A DNA stretch of 64,000 nucleotides from Betaproteobacteria bacterium SCN2 (GCA_008923285.1 WBSG01000007.1:1-64000), one strand, 5' to 3'; counted from the stretch's first letter, positions 36,667 to 46,138 are shown. Made by a program: numbers and translations. Notes: generated by a model not told the origin, from the sequence alone.

Positions 36667-37005
36667 TCACTTGGCGGTCTTGTCGATGCGCGTAATCACC
36701 ATCCCCGTCGGCACCTTCTCCAGTTCGAAGCGCACCGCATCGCCTTGAACCACGCCTTCCAGCACGGCTGCATCCTTCACCCGGAAAAACATCGTCATCT
36801 TGGGCCAACCGAGCGCCTGGATGGGGTCATGGGCGATCTTCACCTTGCCCGCGGCTGCGTCTACCTGTTGCACCACACCGGTGGCCGGAATGATCTGCGC
36901 CTGGACGGCCTCTGCAGCGATGGCCACAAAGCCTGCACCCAGCCCCAGGCCAAGGGCAAGGGCAACCACCATCGCCAGCGACCATGTCATATTTCTCATC
37001 TTCAT
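36667..37005 (-). CDS. cusF: CusF-type periplasmic copper chaperone
   Basis: A 112-residue protein with a signal or anchor helix (residues 7-32) and a CusF barrel. Its site, A-H-D-P-I-Q-A-L-G-W-P-K-M-T-M-F-F, keeps all four Cu(I)-binding elements: His, Trp, Met, Met. It would carry periplasmic Cu(I)/Ag(I) to CusB, whose own C-terminal CusF-like domain is in this operon. It follows the cupredoxin gene by 18 bases. With 36247-36579 and the CusB tail there are three CusF-like domains in the operon. Confidence 0.87.
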   Translation of the reverse strand: MKMRNMTWSLAMVVALALGLGLGAGFVAIAAEAVQAQIIPATGVVQQVDAAAGKVKIAHDPIQALGWPKMTMFFRVKDAAVLEGVVQGDAVRFELEKVPTGMVITRIDKTAK

Positions 37006-37023
37006 GCTCCTTTCCTTGTTTTA

Positions 37024-37491
37024 CTATCGATTCACCCGGATGCTGCCCTTCATGCCGGCTTCGTAATGACCGGGCTCCAGACAGGCGAACTGCACGTTTC
37101 CGCCCTGGCTGAATTTCCAGACCAGTGTGCCGGTTTTGCCCGGTCCTACTTTCGCCATATTGGGGTCGGCATGCTCCATGTCCGGATATTTGCGCATCGC
37201 CTCGGCGTGCTCTTTGAGCGAGCTCTCATCGCCCAGCACGAACTCGTGCGACAGCTTGCCGGTGTTCTTGAGGATGAACTTCACGGTCTCGCCACGCTTT
37301 ACCGCAATCACCTCCGGCTGGTAGCGCATGCTGTCCGCGGCCTCCACGATCACAGTGCGGGTAACCCGCGCAGGGTCGCCCGGCTCGCCATAAGCCGCGG
37401 CCTCCTCGTGGCCGTGCCCTCCTTCGTGCATGCCACCAGCCAGCGCCAGTGCCGGGGTCAGTGCGATCAGCGACAGGGTTCTCTTCATCAT
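37024..37491 (-). CDS. copI: Cupredoxin of the CopI type
   Basis: The 155-residue exported protein has a signal peptide, a histidine-rich start (G-M-H-E-G-G-H-G-H-E-E-A) and a plastocyanin-like domain. Type 1 copper ligands can be placed: His in K-L-S-H-E-F-V, and Cys, His and Met in F-A-C-L-E-P-G-H-Y-E-A-G-M. The Y-G-E-P-G-D-P-A-R-V-T-R-T segment is typical of CopI, a periplasmic cupredoxin needed for copper tolerance in several beta- and gamma-proteobacteria. It lies after copB in the operon, as expected. Confidence 0.87.
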   Translation of the reverse strand: MMKRTLSLIALTPALALAGGMHEGGHGHEEAAAYGEPGDPARVTRTVIVEAADSMRYQPEVIAVKRGETVKFILKNTGKLSHEFVLGDESSLKEHAEAMRKYPDMEHADPNMAKVGPGKTGTLVWKFSQGGNVQFACLEPGHYEAGMKGSIRVNR

Positions 37492-37529
37492 TGCTGTTTC
37501 CTCGTTGTCATTGGTTGAAAAAAACTGTA

Positions 37530-38375
37530 TTAGAACCAGAACCGCAGTCCTGCGACATAGCGCGTCTCTTTGCTGTCCTCGCCGGCGGCGCGCGCGAAAT
37601 CCGCAGTGTCGCCGAACAGAGCGACGCGTTCGATGCCGATGTAGGGAGCAAACTCACGGCGGATTTCGTAGCGCAGGCGCAGACCAAGGGTGAGGTCGGA
37701 CAGGCCGGAGCCAATCTCGCGATCGGAGTCACTCTTGCCGTAGGCATTCGTTTCGACGCGTGGTTGCAGAATCAACTTCTGTGTCAGCAGCAATTCGTAT
37801 TCAGCCGAGAGCCGCAGCGCCGAGCGTCCCTGCTCGCCGACATAGGCGGTGGCATCCACCTCGAACCAGTAGGGTGCCAGGCCCTGGACGCCAAAGGCGA
37901 GCCAGCTCCGATCCGGCCCGGTGCCGCTGTCGTAGCGCAATCCGACCTGCGTGTCCCAGTAGGCAGCCACCGCGTGGCCCCACAGCAGCTCGGTACGCGC
38001 TTCCTGAAGCTTCCCGGCATCGATGTCGCCTTCGGCCTTGAGCACGGCGCGGTCGTAGGTGCTGCCGTACCAGGCCTGCAGCTCGTATTCCGCCGAAGTG
38101 TTGCCATCTGCATTGACACCTTCAAGCCGGTTGATCAGCAGGGAACCGTAGCGGTGCTCGTCGCCGAGTTGCAGCGGACCCCGCTTGTAGCTGCCTGAAT
38201 AGGCATGCGGGTCGCGGGCGTCGGGTGGGGCCGAACCACCCTGCATAGAAGCCATGTCCATTCCGCCGGCCTGGTTCATGTTGCCCATGTCTTGTCCGAC
38301 ATCCTGCGCCCAGGCGGGGGCAAGACCCAGCGCCAGGATCAGGGCGGCCAGCCTGGAAACGTGTTTGTTCGTCAT
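37530..38375 (-). CDS. copB: Outer-membrane copper resistance protein
   Basis: A 281-residue CopB: signal peptide (residues 1-23), a short Met-rich head (D-M-G-N-M-N-Q-A-G-G-M-D-M-A-S-M) that can bind copper, then a beta barrel beginning G-D-E-H-R-Y-G-S-L-L-I-N-R-L-E and ending with aromatic F-W-F, the outer-membrane assembly signal. It usually works with the CopA oxidase, encoded 32 bases upstream. The Met-rich head is shorter than in Pseudomonas CopB. The start at 38375 is set by the signal peptide; the frame runs on upstream within copA. Confidence 0.9.
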   Translation of the reverse strand: MTNKHVSRLAALILALGLAPAWAQDVGQDMGNMNQAGGMDMASMQGGSAPPDARDPHAYSGSYKRGPLQLGDEHRYGSLLINRLEGVNADGNTSAEYELQAWYGSTYDRAVLKAEGDIDAGKLQEARTELLWGHAVAAYWDTQVGLRYDSGTGPDRSWLAFGVQGLAPYWFEVDATAYVGEQGRSALRLSAEYELLLTQKLILQPRVETNAYGKSDSDREIGSGLSDLTLGLRLRYEIRREFAPYIGIERVALFGDTADFARAAGEDSKETRYVAGLRFWF

Positions 38376-38407
38376 GGTCTTGTTCTCTGTCCTTATTTTT
38401 GCGCGCA

Positions 38408-40102
38408 TCACGCCACCACCACTTCTCGGAACATGCCCATGTCCATGTGCAGGATCAGGTGGCAATGCCACGCCCAGCGCCCGAGAGCATCGGCGGTGAC
38501 GAGAAAGCTCACGCGCTGGGCCGGCTGCACTGGAATCGTGTGCCGGCGTACCTGGAATTTGCCTTCCGGGCCTTCCAGCTCCTGCCACATGCCATGCATG
38601 TGCATCGGATGAGTCATCATGGTGTCGTTGACGAAGACCACGCGCAGCCGTTCGTTGTGGCGGAAATGCACAGGCGTGGACTGGCCGAATTCGACCCCGT
38701 CGATCGACCAGGCATAGCGCTCCATGTTGCCGGTGAGGTGAAGCTCGATCTCGCGCCCCGCGTCGCGCGCATCGAGCGGCCCGCCGATGGTGCGCAAGTC
38801 GGCCTGGGTCAGCACGCGCCGACCGTTGTAGCGCAGGCCGACTCCGGGATCATCGAGATTGGTGCGAGGCGTGTCCACCCGCATGTCCGTAGTCGGGCCA
38901 TATTCGGTGCGAGCATGGCGTGCGCGCGCCACCCCGGTCATGTCGCCCATCATGTCCTCCATCTCGAGCGGCTGGGGCTTGTCGGGCGCGGGAACCTCTG
39001 CCTGCATGCCGGGGCGCGGCGCCAGGGTGCCGCGAGCAAACCCGGAGCGATCCATGGACTGGGCAAATATCGTATAGGCCTCTTCCTTTGGCTCCACGAT
39101 CACGTCGTAGGTCTCGCCCGGCCCTATGCGGAACTCATCCACCGTGACCGGCTCAACGTCCTGGCCGTCGACCTGGACCACGGTCAGCTTGAGCCCCGGT
39201 ATGCGGACGTCGAAGAAACTCATAAAGGCGGAATCGATAAAGCGCAATCTGACCTTCTCGCCCGGCTTGAACAGCCCAGTCCAGTTGCCGGCGGGCGCGG
39301 TACCGTTCATGAGATAGGTGTAGGTATAGCCGGAGACGTCGGCAAAGTCGGTCGGGCTCATGCGCATCTGGTTCCACATCTCGCGCTTGTCGAGCGCGGC
39401 GCCGAATCCCTCGTTCGCCACGTCGCGGAAGAAATCGACGGCGGTGGGCTGGTTGAAGTTGTAGTAGTCACCCTGCATTTTGAGCTTGGCGAGCACACGC
39501 ATCGGGTCTTCATCGGTCCAGTCAGAAAGCTGCACCACATAGTCGCGCTCGGTACGCGGCTTGCCAACTGCCGGGTCGATGATGATCGCGCCGTACAGGC
39601 CGGTCTGTTCCTGCATCCCTGAGTGTGAGTGGTACCAGTAGGTGCCCGTTTGCCGGACCTTGAAGCGGTAAGTGAAGGTCTCGCCGGGCGGAATGCCCTT
39701 GAAGCTGATGCCCGGTACGCCATCCATGTCGAAAGGCAGGAGGATGCCGTGCCAGTGGATCGAGGTGTCTTCGGCGAGCCGGTTGTGGACACGGATGGTC
39801 ACGGTGTCGCCCTCGCGCAGGCGCAACGTGGGGCCTGGAATCGAACCGTTGATACTAGTGGCCATGCGTGGCGCACCCGTGAAGTTGACTGGTGTCTCCG
39901 CAATTGTCAAATCGAACTCGGTGCCGGTGAGCACAGGGGCGGCACCGGTTACCGTGTCCTGGGCGAGCGCCCAGGCCGGCCTGACGATTGACGACAGGCC
40001 TAGCAGAACTCCACCCGCCGCAAGCCCCTGAACGAACCTGCGCCTTGCTGAATCGGGCACGGCTAAAAAAGGTTGTGAGCGATGCCTTGGGATGTGTTTC
40101 AT
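38408..40102 (-). CDS. copA: CopA-type multicopper oxidase
   Basis: The 564-residue periplasmic oxidase has a Tat signal (S-A-R-R-R-F-V-Q-G-L), copper ligands H-W-H-G-I-L-L, Y-H-S-H-S-G-M-Q-E-Q-T, H-P-M-H-M-H-G and W-H-C-H-L-I-L-H-M-D-M-G-M, and a short Met/Asp-rich stretch (E-M-E-D-M-M-G-D-M-T-G). This is the plasmid/chromosomal pco/cop family enzyme that oxidises Cu(I). It is the first gene of the long leftward copper operon and faces copR over a 211-base divergent promoter region with a cop box. It shares its symbol with the unrelated ATPase at 29686. Confidence 0.94.
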   Translation of the reverse strand: MKHIPRHRSQPFLAVPDSARRRFVQGLAAGGVLLGLSSIVRPAWALAQDTVTGAAPVLTGTEFDLTIAETPVNFTGAPRMATSINGSIPGPTLRLREGDTVTIRVHNRLAEDTSIHWHGILLPFDMDGVPGISFKGIPPGETFTYRFKVRQTGTYWYHSHSGMQEQTGLYGAIIIDPAVGKPRTERDYVVQLSDWTDEDPMRVLAKLKMQGDYYNFNQPTAVDFFRDVANEGFGAALDKREMWNQMRMSPTDFADVSGYTYTYLMNGTAPAGNWTGLFKPGEKVRLRFIDSAFMSFFDVRIPGLKLTVVQVDGQDVEPVTVDEFRIGPGETYDVIVEPKEEAYTIFAQSMDRSGFARGTLAPRPGMQAEVPAPDKPQPLEMEDMMGDMTGVARARHARTEYGPTTDMRVDTPRTNLDDPGVGLRYNGRRVLTQADLRTIGGPLDARDAGREIELHLTGNMERYAWSIDGVEFGQSTPVHFRHNERLRVVFVNDTMMTHPMHMHGMWQELEGPEGKFQVRRHTIPVQPAQRVSFLVTADALGRWAWHCHLILHMDMGMFREVVVA

Positions 40103-40236
40103 ACGCCTCTAATCGAACGGAAAAACTTCAGTGCCAACCGTTAAAATAGGGATCGCATATAGATGAAGCCATGCGCCCCGTTTCTTCCAAGATGTTGACA
40201 TCCTGCATGGGCATACCTGACACGAATCTTTCGCGA

Positions 40237-40256
40237 GCATTACAAATCTGTAATGC
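40237..40256. promoter_or_regulatory. Palindromic cop box (CopR operator)
   Basis: GCATTACAAATCTGTAATGC has perfect 8-base arms (GCATTACA / TGTAATGC) round AATC. It resembles the cop boxes bound by CopR/PcoR/CusR-type regulators, whose core is TTACA-N4-TGTAA. It lies 58 bases before the copR ATG and 135 bases before copA, between divergent units, so phosphorylated CopR probably switches on both directions from this one site. I found no equally good second copy; a weak one (TTACA-N5-TGTGC) lies near 36165. Confidence 0.8.
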
Positions 40257-40313
40257 ATGCCTCCCGGGGAGTCATCTGTGGCAGGATGGCTTAACCACTT
40301 TGACATGCCACAT

Positions 40314-40994
40314 ATGAAAATCCTGATCGTCGAAGACGAGCCCAAGACGGGCGACTATCTGAAACAGGGCCTTTTCGAGGCCGGCTTCGTCACGGATTTG
40401 GCACGGGATGGCTGGGAAGGTCTGGACCTCGCAAAGAATGGTCATTACGACTTGATGATCCTGGATGTAATGCTGCCGGGGATTAACGGCTGGCAAGTGC
40501 TCGAAGGCGTGCGCAGGGCCGGCGTGCAGATGCCCGTACTTTTCCTGACCGCGCGCGACCAGGTGGAGGACCGGGTCAAAGGCCTGGATCTCGGCTCCGA
40601 CGATTACCTGGTCAAGCCATTTGCCTTTGCCGAACTGCTGGCCAGGGTGCGCTCCTTGGTAAGAAGAGGCCAAGGCGGCATGGAATCTTCCATTCTCAAG
40701 GCAGCCGACCTCGAACTGGATTTGCTGCGGAGGCGAGCAGTCCGCGCAAGGCGCAAGATCGATCTGACGGCCAAGGAATTTGCCCTGCTAGAGCTGTTTC
40801 TGCGCCGCAAGGGAGAAGTGCTCCCCCGTAGCCTGATCGCCTCCCAGGTATGGGACATGAATTTCGATTCCGACACCAATGTCATTGACGTGGCCGTGCG
40901 CAGGCTGCGCGCCAAGGTGGACGATGGCTTCGAGCTCAAGCTGATCCACACCGTACGCGGCATGGGCTATGTGCTGGAAGAAACCGCCCCGTGA
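40314..40994 (+). CDS. copR: Copper-responsive response regulator (OmpR/PhoB type)
   Basis: A 226-residue regulator: receiver domain [10 protein letters not shown] with phospho-acceptor Asp51 (M-I-L-D-V-M-L-P-G) and K-P-F at about 100, then a winged-helix DNA-binding domain ([26 protein letters not shown]). The wording is that of the CopR/CusR/PcoR group. Start 40314 gives the classic receiver opening; an ATG at 40305 adds three residues. No clear ribosome site is seen. Its stop overlaps the GTG start of copS. Confidence 0.92.
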   Translation: MKILIVEDEPKTGDYLKQGLFEAGFVTDLARDGWEGLDLAKNGHYDLMILDVMLPGINGWQVLEGVRRAGVQMPVLFLTARDQVEDRVKGLDLGSDDYLVKPFAFAELLARVRSLVRRGQGGMESSILKAADLELDLLRRRAVRARRKIDLTAKEFALLELFLRRKGEVLPRSLIASQVWDMNFDSDTNVIDVAVRRLRAKVDDGFELKLIHTVRGMGYVLEETAP

Positions 40995-42367
40995 AATCCC
41001 TCTCGATCACCGCCCGCATCAGCCTGCTCTTTTCTGCCTGCGCGGCGATCGTTCTGTTGGGGCTGGGCTGGGTAGTCGTACAGTCGATGGAAGCACATTT
41101 CCTCGAAATCGACCGCCACGAGATAGAAGGCAAACTTACCCTGGTGCGGAATCTTCTGGCCAAGGTCGATGCGTCCGTCGACCTGGACGCCCTGCCCGGC
41201 CAGCTGGACGATGCGCTGGTCGGCCATCATGGTCTGTCTGTCGCACTCATCGCCCAGGACGGGGCGATCTGGTTCACAAGCCAGGCACAGGATTTCCCGG
41301 TGGCGCCACTCCTGCAGGCCGAGCCCGGCCGCATCCTGACCTGGACAGAAAGCGGACGGACCTACCGCGGCCTGACGGCACCTGTCGCCATTGGGCTGCA
41401 GGGCTCCCCGCGTCTCACTGCAGCCATTTCCCTGGACATCACCCACCACCGGCAGTTCAGGAGCGAGTTCCTCGCCCTGCTGACGTTTACCACCATTCTG
41501 GCCGCCCTGATTACGGCTACCCTGGGATGGCTGGTCACCCATCTGGGCCTACGTCCACTGCGCAAAGTGACGGCACTGGCAACAACGCTATCCGCAAGCC
41601 AGTTGAACGAGCGCATTCCGGACACACACCTGCCGATCGAAATCAGAAGCCTCGCCATGGCATTCAACGCCATGCTGGCCCGCCTCGAATCATCCTTTCA
41701 AAGGCTGGCTGAATTTTCTTCGGATATTGCCCATGAGCTGCGCACTCCCGTCAGCAATCTCATGACACAAACACAGGTCGCCGTCTCCAAAGCGCGCACC
41801 GCGGAAGAATACCGGGAAGTGCTCTACTCGAACCTGGAGGAATATCAGCGCCTTGCGAAAATGATTGGGGACATGCTGTTTCTGGCCAAGGCTGACAACG
41901 GCCTCATCATCCCCTCGCGCGAGCCGGTCGACCTCGCCGCCGAAATTACTGACTTGTTTGCGTTCTATGAGGTCCTCGCGGAGGACAAAGGTATCACCCT
42001 CACCTCTCATGGCGCAGGCAAAGTTGCTGGCGACCGCCTCATGCTACGACGTGCAATATCCAACCTGCTCTCCAACGCTATTCGCCATACTCCACGTGGC
42101 GGCAGTGTATTGGTCAGCACTCGCGCTGAAGACGGTTTCGTGTCGGTCGCCGTTGAGAACCCGGGCGAGCCCATTCCTGCAGCGCATTTGCCGCGCATCT
42201 TCGACCGTTTCTATCGTGTCGACCCGTCTCGCCAGCGCATCAGCGAGGGAGCCGGACTGGGGCTTGCAATTACAAAATCCATTGTAGAAAGCCATGGCGG
42301 GAAAATAATTGCCCGTTCAGACAATACAACCTGTTTTGAAATGGTATTGCCAGCTCTAATTTACTAG
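40991..42367 (+). CDS. copS: Copper sensor histidine kinase
   Basis: The 458-residue membrane kinase starts with GTG inside the copR stop (GTGA). Two membrane helices (about 10-30 and 160-185) flank a periplasmic domain of about 125 residues expected to sense Cu(I); HAMP follows, then [12 protein letters not shown] with the phospho-histidine, N-box [10 protein letters not shown] and G-box G-A-G-L-G-L-A-I-T. It resembles CusS/CopS. It would phosphorylate CopR when periplasmic copper rises. Confidence 0.92.
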   Translation: MKSLSITARISLLFSACAAIVLLGLGWVVVQSMEAHFLEIDRHEIEGKLTLVRNLLAKVDASVDLDALPGQLDDALVGHHGLSVALIAQDGAIWFTSQAQDFPVAPLLQAEPGRILTWTESGRTYRGLTAPVAIGLQGSPRLTAAISLDITHHRQFRSEFLALLTFTTILAALITATLGWLVTHLGLRPLRKVTALATTLSASQLNERIPDTHLPIEIRSLAMAFNAMLARLESSFQRLAEFSSDIAHELRTPVSNLMTQTQVAVSKARTAEEYREVLYSNLEEYQRLAKMIGDMLFLAKADNGLIIPSREPVDLAAEITDLFAFYEVLAEDKGITLTSHGAGKVAGDRLMLRRAISNLLSNAIRHTPRGGSVLVSTRAEDGFVSVAVENPGEPIPAAHLPRIFDRFYRVDPSRQRISEGAGLGLAITKSIVESHGGKIIARSDNTTCFEMVLPALIY

Positions 42368-42408
42368 CTATGCTTGTTTATCAAGTATGAGGGACACAGG
42401 GGATTGCC

Positions 42409-42603
42409 ATGGCATCCAAGAAAACATTACCAAGATTCTCCGATTTTTGACGTCGACCAGGAATTTACCTTAACAGCGCTGCATACCGCGCTTGGCTAGC
42501 CGGTGGTCCATCTACGCCAAACCCAGAGGGTTGGCTTTTTAGCGCAGTTATTGGCTTGTTCTTGCTTATTGAGGGGCTGACTTCACTCGGCAAAGTGCTG
42601 TAG
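42409..42603 (+). pseudogene. Small membrane-protein gene with in-frame TGA
   Basis: A 64-codon frame after copS opens M-A-S-K-K-T-L-P-R-F-S-D-F, meets TGA at 42448-42450, then continues without a stop as R-R-P-G-I-Y-L-N-S-A-A-Y-R-A-W and a hydrophobic helix G-W-L-F-S-A-V-I-G-L-F-L-L-I-E-G before TAG. Both sides of the TGA look protein-like in the same frame, and AGGGGAT precedes the ATG. Most likely a small gene broken by one nonsense change; readthrough or a sequencing error are alternatives. No family recognised. Confidence 0.4.
42516..42540 (+). terminator. Possible rho-independent terminator after copRS
   Basis: GCCAA-A-CCC and GGGTTGGC form a stem of eight pairs with one bulged A round AGA, followed by TTTTT. 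It lies 149 bases after the copS stop, in the right direction to end the copRS transcript. It also lies inside the broken small frame at 42409-42603, so if that frame is a real gene the hairpin may be chance. Confidence 0.45.
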
Positions 42604-42653
42604 CGTTTCTTCTTTAGAGCGTTCTTGCTGCCTTCTCATATGGGTCGGGTGCT

Positions 42654-42762
42654 GTCCTCGCCACTGATTAAAGCGACCGTTCACGCAGCCGACCGGGTCA
42701 ACGTCGGCAACCTACGCGACACCGGCCATTCAACTCAGCATATGCCACCGGCAGCAATGGCC
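42654..42762 (+). repeat. Dispersed repeat, copy 3
   Basis: Matches 10293-10400 over its whole length at about 88% identity, same strand, including GTCAACGTCGGCAACCT and ACACCGGCCATTCAACTCAG. It lies in the gap between copS and the LysR gene. The remaining sequence from 42763 to 43046 holds no convincing gene: a frame at 42625-42933 simply crosses the repeat. The block boundary after copRS is therefore marked by this repeat. Confidence 0.75.
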
Positions 42763-43046
42763 GTGGAGCAGTTGTTCGCTGCGTCCTATCCGACCGTCTC
42801 TTACGGGTCGTTAGCGGTTGGCATGTTTCGAGCGTCGCCGTCAGGCCGCCGCCGTCGAAGGTCACTCTTAACTGATAGCGATATTCAAATTAGGCTAAAA
42901 GACATACCCTCAGCCTCTTATCGCATTACATAATTTTTATGGCGACTTAGAAAAACCAACAGGCGGTCCCTCAGGTTTCAAGGTCAAGCAGCCGTTCAAT
43001 GGCATCTTCCAAAGCAACGGCGCTGAGAGATGACGGTTGCCGCGCA

Positions 43047-44018
43047 TCAAGAGGCCCTTGCAGCTCGCTGGTCGGGCATAAGTGGCGCCCCCTTTCTGTC
43101 CATCATCTCGCGCATGTCAACAAGCCAGAGGTAGAACTTCTCCACCTTGTCGCCCGCGGCGCCCCGGCGATGGACTACATAATAGTTATGTTCCAGGTCA
43201 TACGCTGTATGGAATGGACGCACCAGACGCCCCGCTGCCAAATCATCGGCAACCACGAAACTGCAACCCAGCGCGACCCCCTGCCCATTGATGGCCGCAT
43301 CGATGGCGAGCACGGAATTGTTGAAGTGTAGGCCACGGTTAGCGGGTACCGAATCGACGCCGGCCGATGTCAGCCATGCTTTCCAGCTGGGCAGCACACC
43401 GGTTCCTGCCACGGTCTCGTCGTGCAATAGCGTGTGATAGCGCAAATCAGCCGGTTGTTTGAGCGGATGCTCTCCTTTCAATAAGCTAGGGCTACACACC
43501 GGCTGCACGTTCTCCGCGATACCGGGGCGCAGCGGCCTACTCTCGAGGCTAGGATAATCGCCCGTTCCGAAACGGATCGCTACGTCAACTTCTCCCCGCT
43601 CCAAATTCGCTACGTCGTTAGTCGCGTCGAGTCGCACGTCGATTTCCGGGTGACGTTCCCGAAAGAGGTGTATACGCGGTAAGAGCCATTTAGCGGCAAA
43701 CGCGGGCGTCGCGCTCACGGTAAGCACGTCGCGCGATTCCGCCTTGGCTAGATTGGCCATGGCGCGCTCGATTAACACGAACGCCTGCTTGAGCTCGGGC
43801 AAAATCAACTGCCCCTGTTCGGTTAGGACCACACGCCGTTTCATGCGCTTGAACAGTGGCACCCGTAGATAGTCCTCGAGCCCCTTGATCTGGTGGCTGA
43901 TCGCCGCGGGCGTCACACAAAGTTCGTCCGCCGCTCGGACCAGACTGAGGTGACGTGCCGCCACCTCGAATGCCCGCAATGCATTGAGCGGTGGAATGCG
44001 AATTTTTGCATTAATCAT
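43047..44018 (-). CDS. LysR-family regulator (GcvA-like)
   Basis: The 323-residue protein has the GcvA-group opening P-P-L-N-A-L-R-A-F-E-V-A-A-R-H-L-S, helix-turn-helix C-V-T-P-A-A-I-S-H-Q-I-K, and the effector domain with D-V-A-I-R-F-G-T-G-D-Y near 150. It is transcribed away from the dehydrogenase at 44145, across a 126-base gap, so it most likely controls that gene cluster in response to a small-molecule substrate. The ligand is not predictable. The last 15 residues form a basic tail. Confidence 0.85.
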   Translation of the reverse strand: MINAKIRIPPLNALRAFEVAARHLSLVRAADELCVTPAAISHQIKGLEDYLRVPLFKRMKRRVVLTEQGQLILPELKQAFVLIERAMANLAKAESRDVLTVSATPAFAAKWLLPRIHLFRERHPEIDVRLDATNDVANLERGEVDVAIRFGTGDYPSLESRPLRPGIAENVQPVCSPSLLKGEHPLKQPADLRYHTLLHDETVAGTGVLPSWKAWLTSAGVDSVPANRGLHFNNSVLAIDAAINGQGVALGCSFVVADDLAAGRLVRPFHTAYDLEHNYYVVHRRGAAGDKVEKFYLWLVDMREMMDRKGAPLMPDQRAARAS

Positions 44019-44144
44019 TTAGTTTTCCTCATCTGTTTGCTGAGAAAGTATCAATTTCGCACAATGTTAAAGCGTACTAGGATTGCTTCAGTTGGTAACG
44101 GCCAACTCAGATCATTTAGATAATCTAAACAATGGAGGCAAGCT

Positions 44145-45179
44145 ATGCAAGCTGCTTATATGACCGACTTCGGCGGTCCTGAGGTATTTACCTTTGGTGA
44201 GCTAGATACCCCGCCAGTGCGTCCTGCCCATGTGCTGGTGCGCGTCGACGCCGCAGGGCTCAACTATTACGACACGCTGGTGCGCCGGGGCGCGGTCAGT
44301 CGGGAGATCCCGTTGCCCCATGTTCCAGGATCGGACATCGTGGGCCGGGTCGAGGCCGTCGGGGACGGCGTCGAGCGGTTCGCCCCAGGCGACGCGGTGA
44401 TCGTCGCCCCGGGCTTCCCGGTTGACGAGGCGGACTGGTCGACGGGGAAGGAAAGTTTCGCCCGCAGCTACTACCCGGGCGGCACTTTCAATCAAGGCGG
44501 GTATGCGCAATACACGCTTATCCATCAGCGCTGGCTGGTGAAAAACGACACCGGTCTCCCGGCGGAGGAACTGGCTACTGTCCCGCTTGTGCTGGTGACC
44601 GCCATGCACACCGTGAGCACGCTGGGCCAGGCCGGCCCCGGCACCCGTGTACTGGTCCACGCTGGCGCCTCCGGCAGCGGCAGCATGGCCATCCAGGTGG
44701 CCAAGGCGCTTGGCGCCTCCGTCATTACCACTGTTAGCACGCCGCGGAAAGCCGAACTGGCGCGACGCCTCGGCGCCGACGAGGTGATCGACTACCGACA
44801 ACGAAACTTCGCCGATGCCGTGATGGAATGGACGCGTGGTGACGGCGTGGACTTAGTGATCGACAACTTGGGCGGAACCGCTATGTCTGACAACCTGCGC
44901 GCTGCCCGCTGGGGCGGCCGCATCATCAACTACGGCCTGGTGGCGGGGCTGGAAACTACGCTGCCCAACATCTACGAATTCTTCCGCGGCCAATACCAGC
45001 TGCTGGGCTCTTTCATGGGCACGCTGGAAGAGCTAGAGCAGGGTCTGCAGCTCGTCAAAGCCCGCAAGGTGAAGCCTGTGCTGGACGAGGCCTTGCCCTT
45101 GGGCAAAGTGCGCGAAGCCCACGCGCGCATAGACAAGCATGAGGTCGCCGGCAGCTTGGTACTGCTGCCGTGGGCATGA
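44145..45179 (+). CDS. Zinc-independent MDR-family quinone oxidoreductase/dehydrogenase
   Basis: A 344-residue medium-chain reductase: GroES-like N-terminal domain (G-L-N-Y-Y-D-T-L-V-R-R-G, H-V-P-G-S-D-I-V-G-R-V-E-A-V-G) and Rossmann domain with V-H-A-G-A-S-G-S-G-S-M-A near 167-178, the NADPH-binding loop of the quinone-reductase branch. The catalytic zinc ligands of alcohol dehydrogenases are absent. GGAGGCAAGCT precedes the start. It leads a rightward cluster with RidA-like, SnoaL-like and cupin genes. It probably reduces an enone or quinone; the substrate is unknown. Confidence 0.85.
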   Translation: MQAAYMTDFGGPEVFTFGELDTPPVRPAHVLVRVDAAGLNYYDTLVRRGAVSREIPLPHVPGSDIVGRVEAVGDGVERFAPGDAVIVAPGFPVDEADWSTGKESFARSYYPGGTFNQGGYAQYTLIHQRWLVKNDTGLPAEELATVPLVLVTAMHTVSTLGQAGPGTRVLVHAGASGSGSMAIQVAKALGASVITTVSTPRKAELARRLGADEVIDYRQRNFADAVMEWTRGDGVDLVIDNLGGTAMSDNLRAARWGGRIINYGLVAGLETTLPNIYEFFRGQYQLLGSFMGTLEELEQGLQLVKARKVKPVLDEALPLGKVREAHARIDKHEVAGSLVLLPWA

Positions 45180-45673
45180 GCGCGCAGGCAATGCACCCCA
45201 TCGATATGCGCCTCAGAGCCTTGGGGGTCACGCTGCCGCAGCGAAGCAAGCCAGCTGGCAATTACTTGCCAGCGTGTCGCTGCGATCGGTTGCTGTTCAT
45301 TTCCGGCCAGTTCCCCCTAGAAAACGGCCATCTCAAGTACGTAGGACAGATCGGGCGCGACCTGACGTCGGAAGACGGTTACCAGGCCGCCCGGCTGGCC
45401 GCACTCAATGTGCTCGCCCACTTGAGGCATGAAACGAACGAATGGCGTCAACTGGAAAGCATTCTGCGTATCGACGGTCACATCAGTTCCGCGCAACATT
45501 GTCACGACCTACCAAAGGTGCTCGATGGCGCCTCGGACCTGTTCCAGCAGGTGTTGCAAGGTCAGGCCGGGCATGCACGGGCGCTGTTCGCGCCCACGGC
45601 ATTGCCCTTGAACAGCAGCATAGAGCTGGTCGTCATTGCGTCTCTACGGCCATCGCATGCTGATCAGGGGTAA
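45176..45673 (+). CDS. RidA (YjgF/UK114) superfamily protein lacking the catalytic Arg
   Basis: The 165-residue protein has the Rid fold signature: F-I-S-G-Q-F-P-L-E-N-G, G-Y-Q-A-A-R-L-A-A-L-N-V-L-A, and A-P-T-A-L-P-L-N-S-S-I-E-L-V near the end. Archetypal RidA has Arg before the last L-P motif for imine hydrolysis; here the position is Thr-Ala, as in the other Rid subfamilies, so deaminase activity is doubtful. The start ATG overlaps the dehydrogenase stop by ATGA. Context suggests handling of a reactive intermediate of the same pathway. Confidence 0.8.
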   Translation: MSAQAMHPIDMRLRALGVTLPQRSKPAGNYLPACRCDRLLFISGQFPLENGHLKYVGQIGRDLTSEDGYQAARLAALNVLAHLRHETNEWRQLESILRIDGHISSAQHCHDLPKVLDGASDLFQQVLQGQAGHARALFAPTALPLNSSIELVVIASLRPSHADQG

Positions 45674-45706
45674 ACGCGCTAAGCACCATACCTGGATTGA
45701 TGAAAT

Positions 45707-46138
45707 ATGAAACCCGAATTGACTGGACCAGAACTCGCGGAACATTTGGCTCGAGAGTTCTTGAGTCGCGTATGGGGTGCGAATCCCGACCTTGATGCGA
45801 TCGATGAGCTTATGACCGAAGACTACCGGATCACTTCTGCGGGAACGGTGATATCTGGTCGTAGCGAGTTCAAGTCGTGGGTTTCAGAGTTTCAGTCGAG
45901 GATGCCTGGAGCTAGAAACGAAGTTCTCGACGTATTCGCAAACGCAAAAGGTGATCGCGTGGCCTCAAGATGGATATGCAGCGGCACGAACAATGGGATG
46001 TTCGGGTGCGGAGCCGATGGACGGCATTTCTCCTTCAGCGGGTTGAGCATCTGGGCGGTTCGCGACGACATGCTTTCCGAATGCTGGGTTGAGCGGAGTG
46101 GTCTCGAAGCATATCTTGAACTCTCAGGTGGGAAATGA
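45707..46138 (+). CDS. SnoaL/NTF2-like fold protein
   Basis: This 143-residue product follows the SnoaL-like pattern: helices at the N-terminus, then I-D-E-L-M-T-E-D-Y-R-I-T, a G-R-S-E-F-K-S-W-V helix, and strands R-V-A-S-R-W-I-C-S-G-T and F-S-F-S-G-L-S-I-W-A-V-R-D-D-M-L-S-E-C-W. Such cone-shaped proteins are ester cyclases, isomerases or dehydratases. It lies 33 bases after the RidA-like gene. Base composition is lower in G+C than that of the first two genes. Substrate not predictable. Confidence 0.75.
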   Translation: MKPELTGPELAEHLAREFLSRVWGANPDLDAIDELMTEDYRITSAGTVISGRSEFKSWVSEFQSRMPGARNEVLDVFANAKGDRVASRWICSGTNNGMFGCGADGRHFSFSGLSIWAVRDDMLSECWVERSGLEAYLELSGGK

